From Actinotignum schaalii_C (GTDB lineage: Bacteria; Actinomycetota; Actinomycetes; Actinomycetales; Actinomycetaceae): a stretch of 64,000 nt of DNA. Position numbers and translations under genes: made by a program. The stretch covers positions 1 to 64,000 of the forward strand of contig NZ_JAWUEL010000010.1 in NCBI RefSeq assembly GCF_034119425.1. The letters run 5' to 3'. This document shows, piece after piece, positions 62,717-64,000 of this stretch; positions within the stretch are counted from its first letter, which is position 1; each line of letters starts with the position of its first letter. A model generated the notes under the pieces. The model saw only the letters and a program-made list of their open reading frames with translations. It made no database searches and had not been told where the DNA came from.

Positions 62717-62723
62717 CGTGCAC

Positions 62724-63440
62724 CTAGCTGCCGAGGTAACCGCTGCCCGCCGGCTGGGCCACTCCCTGCGCGATATCGGGGCGGCGCAAATACTGCGGTT
62801 CGGTATCGAGCGCCTCGCCCGCCGCGAGCTTCGCGCCCGCGCGCGCCACCATGAGTTCCGGTTCGCATTCCACCACGCGCGCCCCGCTCAGTTCCGGATA
62901 CATATCTCCATGGGATACGACGACGCTGGTATGTTCGCCGCGCAGTGCAGGTACCTCGGCCGGGCGGATGATTCGGGGGCCGTCCGTCACGGTGAGTTCG
63001 CCGCTCGCCGCGCTCTGGGCAGCCGGTGCGGCTTCTGCGCTCAGCACATACAGTTCCTTACGCCGGGCATCGATGACCGCGAGCGCGCGGGTGGCTCCCT
63101 CGCACAGCGCGCCCAGGGCCCGCACTTCCAGGGAGGAAACGCCGTAGAGCGGCACATCCCAGGCGAAAGCGAGAGTGCGGGCGGTCACGAGGCCGGCGCG
63201 CAGCCCGGTAAAAGCTCCGGGGCCGGTTCCCGCCACGATGGCATCGGCGCGTTCCACCCCGGCTGCTTCCAGGACCGCCTTGACCATCGGGGTGAGGGTT
63301 TCGGCGTGATGGCGCGAATCCGGGGATACTTCGCGGGCCAGAGTGGCGATCTGCCCGGCGGCGCCGTCGTTCCCAAAATGATCCACGCGGACCAGACCCA
63401 CCACGGATAGGTCGCTGGTATCAATGGTCAAAATATTCAT
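62724..63440 (-). CDS. tsaB: tRNA threonylcarbamoyladenosine biosynthesis protein TsaB
   Basis: A 238-residue ASKHA-fold scaffold for TsaD. Family segments are ILTIDTSDLSVVGLV, HAETLTPMVKAVLEAAGV, IVAGTGPGAFTGLRAGLVTARTLAFA and VIDARRKELYVLS. ATG 63440 overlaps the tsaE stop by four bases. Same operon. Confidence 0.93.
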   Translation of the reverse strand: MNILTIDTSDLSVVGLVRVDHFGNDGAAGQIATLAREVSPDSRHHAETLTPMVKAVLEAAGVERADAIVAGTGPGAFTGLRAGLVTARTLAFAWDVPLYGVSSLEVRALGALCEGATRALAVIDARRKELYVLSAEAAPAAQSAASGELTVTDGPRIIRPAEVPALRGEHTSVVVSHGDMYPELSGARVVECEPELMVARAGAKLAAGEALDTEPQYLRRPDIAQGVAQPAGSGYLGS

Positions 63441-63964
63441 GAAGCATTCTCCTGGTGGTATGAAGCGAGCAGATCGGCGGCGAGCTGGCGCGAACGCGGG
63501 CCGGAGGCACGCAGGCTGAGGGTGCGCGGCGAATCGACGTACAGGTCGAGCACATCGCTGCCGGCCGCGGCGCCGACGGGCCGTTCAATATCAATATCGA
63601 GGCGGTCATTGGTGAGGACCTCGGTTTTGCCCTCGCCCCATTCCACTACGGTGGCGGATTCTTCCAGGGAGGAATCCAGGTCCAGGGCGTCCAGTTCTTC
63701 CAGGGAGGTGAGGCGGTAGGCATCCACGTGGACGAGGTCGGGGCCGCCCACCCGCGAGCGGTGCACATTGGCGATCACGAAAGTCGGGGAGGTGACGCGC
63801 CCACCCACGTTCATTCCTTCCGCAATTCCACGGGTCATTGTGGTTTTTCCGGCGCCCAGCGGCCCGTTGAGCATGATGAGGTCGCCGCCGCGCAGGAGTT
63901 TTCCGAGGGCGCAGCCAACGGCGTGCATCGCCTCGGCGTCCTCAATAAGGATCTTCTCAGTCAC
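63437..63964 (-). CDS. tsaE: tRNA threonylcarbamoyladenosine biosynthesis ATPase TsaE
   Basis: A 175-residue P-loop ATPase with LNGPLGAGKTTMTRGIAEG and TSPTFVIANVH, then HVDAYRLTSLEELDALDLD, and VEWGEGKTEVL, all typical of TsaE/YjeE. It drives the TsaBD complex. Start GTG 63964, nine bases after the preceding stop. It heads the tsaE-tsaB-rimI-tsaD operon visible here. Confidence 0.93.
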   Translation of the reverse strand: MTEKILIEDAEAMHAVGCALGKLLRGGDLIMLNGPLGAGKTTMTRGIAEGMNVGGRVTSPTFVIANVHRSRVGGPDLVHVDAYRLTSLEELDALDLDSSLEESATVVEWGEGKTEVLTNDRLDIDIERPVGAAAGSDVLDLYVDSPRTLSLRASGPRSRQLAADLLASYHQENAS

Positions 63965-63973
63965 CGTGCTATT

Positions 63974-64000
63974 CTACGTCGCTTCGAGGCCGCGGGCGTA
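63974..64000 (-). CDS. 3' end of an upstream gene (partial)
   Basis: The minus strand at the window edge reads YARGLEAT and stops with TAG at 63974-63976, nine bases before the tsaE start. The frame is open to the edge, so it may be the end of the preceding gene; too little is seen to name it. Confidence 0.3.
   Translation of the reverse strand, partial: YARGLEAT

Overview
The window is GC-rich DNA from an actinobacterium, most likely a member of the Actinomycetaceae. This is inferred from gene content and organisation: three guaB-type paralogues or relatives, a DUF3017 protein, a DUF6350 protein, a DevR-free fermentative pfl/pta/ackA set, a fused glutaminase-type NAD synthetase, a CIRCE-controlled groES, and frequent GTG/TTG starts. 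Sialidase and secreted 5'-nucleotidase genes with matching C-terminal repeat modules fit a host-associated commensal or opportunist. No rRNA, tRNA, CRISPR array or intact transposase was seen.

Layout. 1-2137: 5' part of a BspA-like (DUF285 repeat) surface-protein gene on the minus strand, interrupted by a ten-base G tract right after its signal-peptide core, plus an AT-rich upstream region. 2138-7210: CNNM/TlyC-type membrane protein, DUF3017 protein, membrane-anchored esterase, DUF6350 membrane protein. 7343-11472: trpDCBA with tight overlaps, preceded by a leader ORF carrying a Trp-Trp pair. 11901-15673: Mn/Zn ABC importer (binding protein, ATPase, two permeases). 15612-20634: PcrA/UvrD helicase, aldehyde dehydrogenase, a membrane protein. 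20818-24090: pyruvate formate-lyase system in which the glycyl-radical domain is a separate small protein. 24509-29182: guaA, pta, ackA. 29353-34362: fused electron-transfer flavoprotein, small membrane protein, sodium/solute symporter and a Gfo/Idh/MocA oxidoreductase. 34470-36654: YtrA-type GntR regulator with operator, ABC ATPase and permease. 36759-45724: ald, nadE, acetyltransferase, guaB3, femX-like gene, exonuclease, guaB. 45867-53983: secreted 5'-nucleotidase, glmS, secreted sialidase. 53984-55934: accessory scrap yard with a duplicated 3' gene end and terminator, a small membrane ORF and a RhuM pseudogene. 55935-61029: groES with CIRCE, aldo/keto reductase, methyltransferase, a two-permease ABC exporter whose ATPase gene is frameshifted. 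61080-64000: tsaD, rimI, tsaB, tsaE (tRNA t6A synthesis and ribosomal-protein acetylation).

How it works together. PFL cleaves pyruvate to acetyl-CoA and formate, and Pta-AckA convert acetyl-CoA to acetate with ATP gain. GuaB and GuaA make GMP from IMP. The sialidase and nucleotidase would release sialic acid and nucleosides outside the cell and share a repeat module that may hold both at the surface. The most notable points are the phase-OFF poly-G surface gene, the naturally split PFL, the EtfB-EtfA fusion, the trp leader ORF, a dispersed 17-bp intergenic element that forms a perfect palindrome once, and the eroded duplication behind the sialidase gene. All functional statements are by sequence reading; no database search was run.
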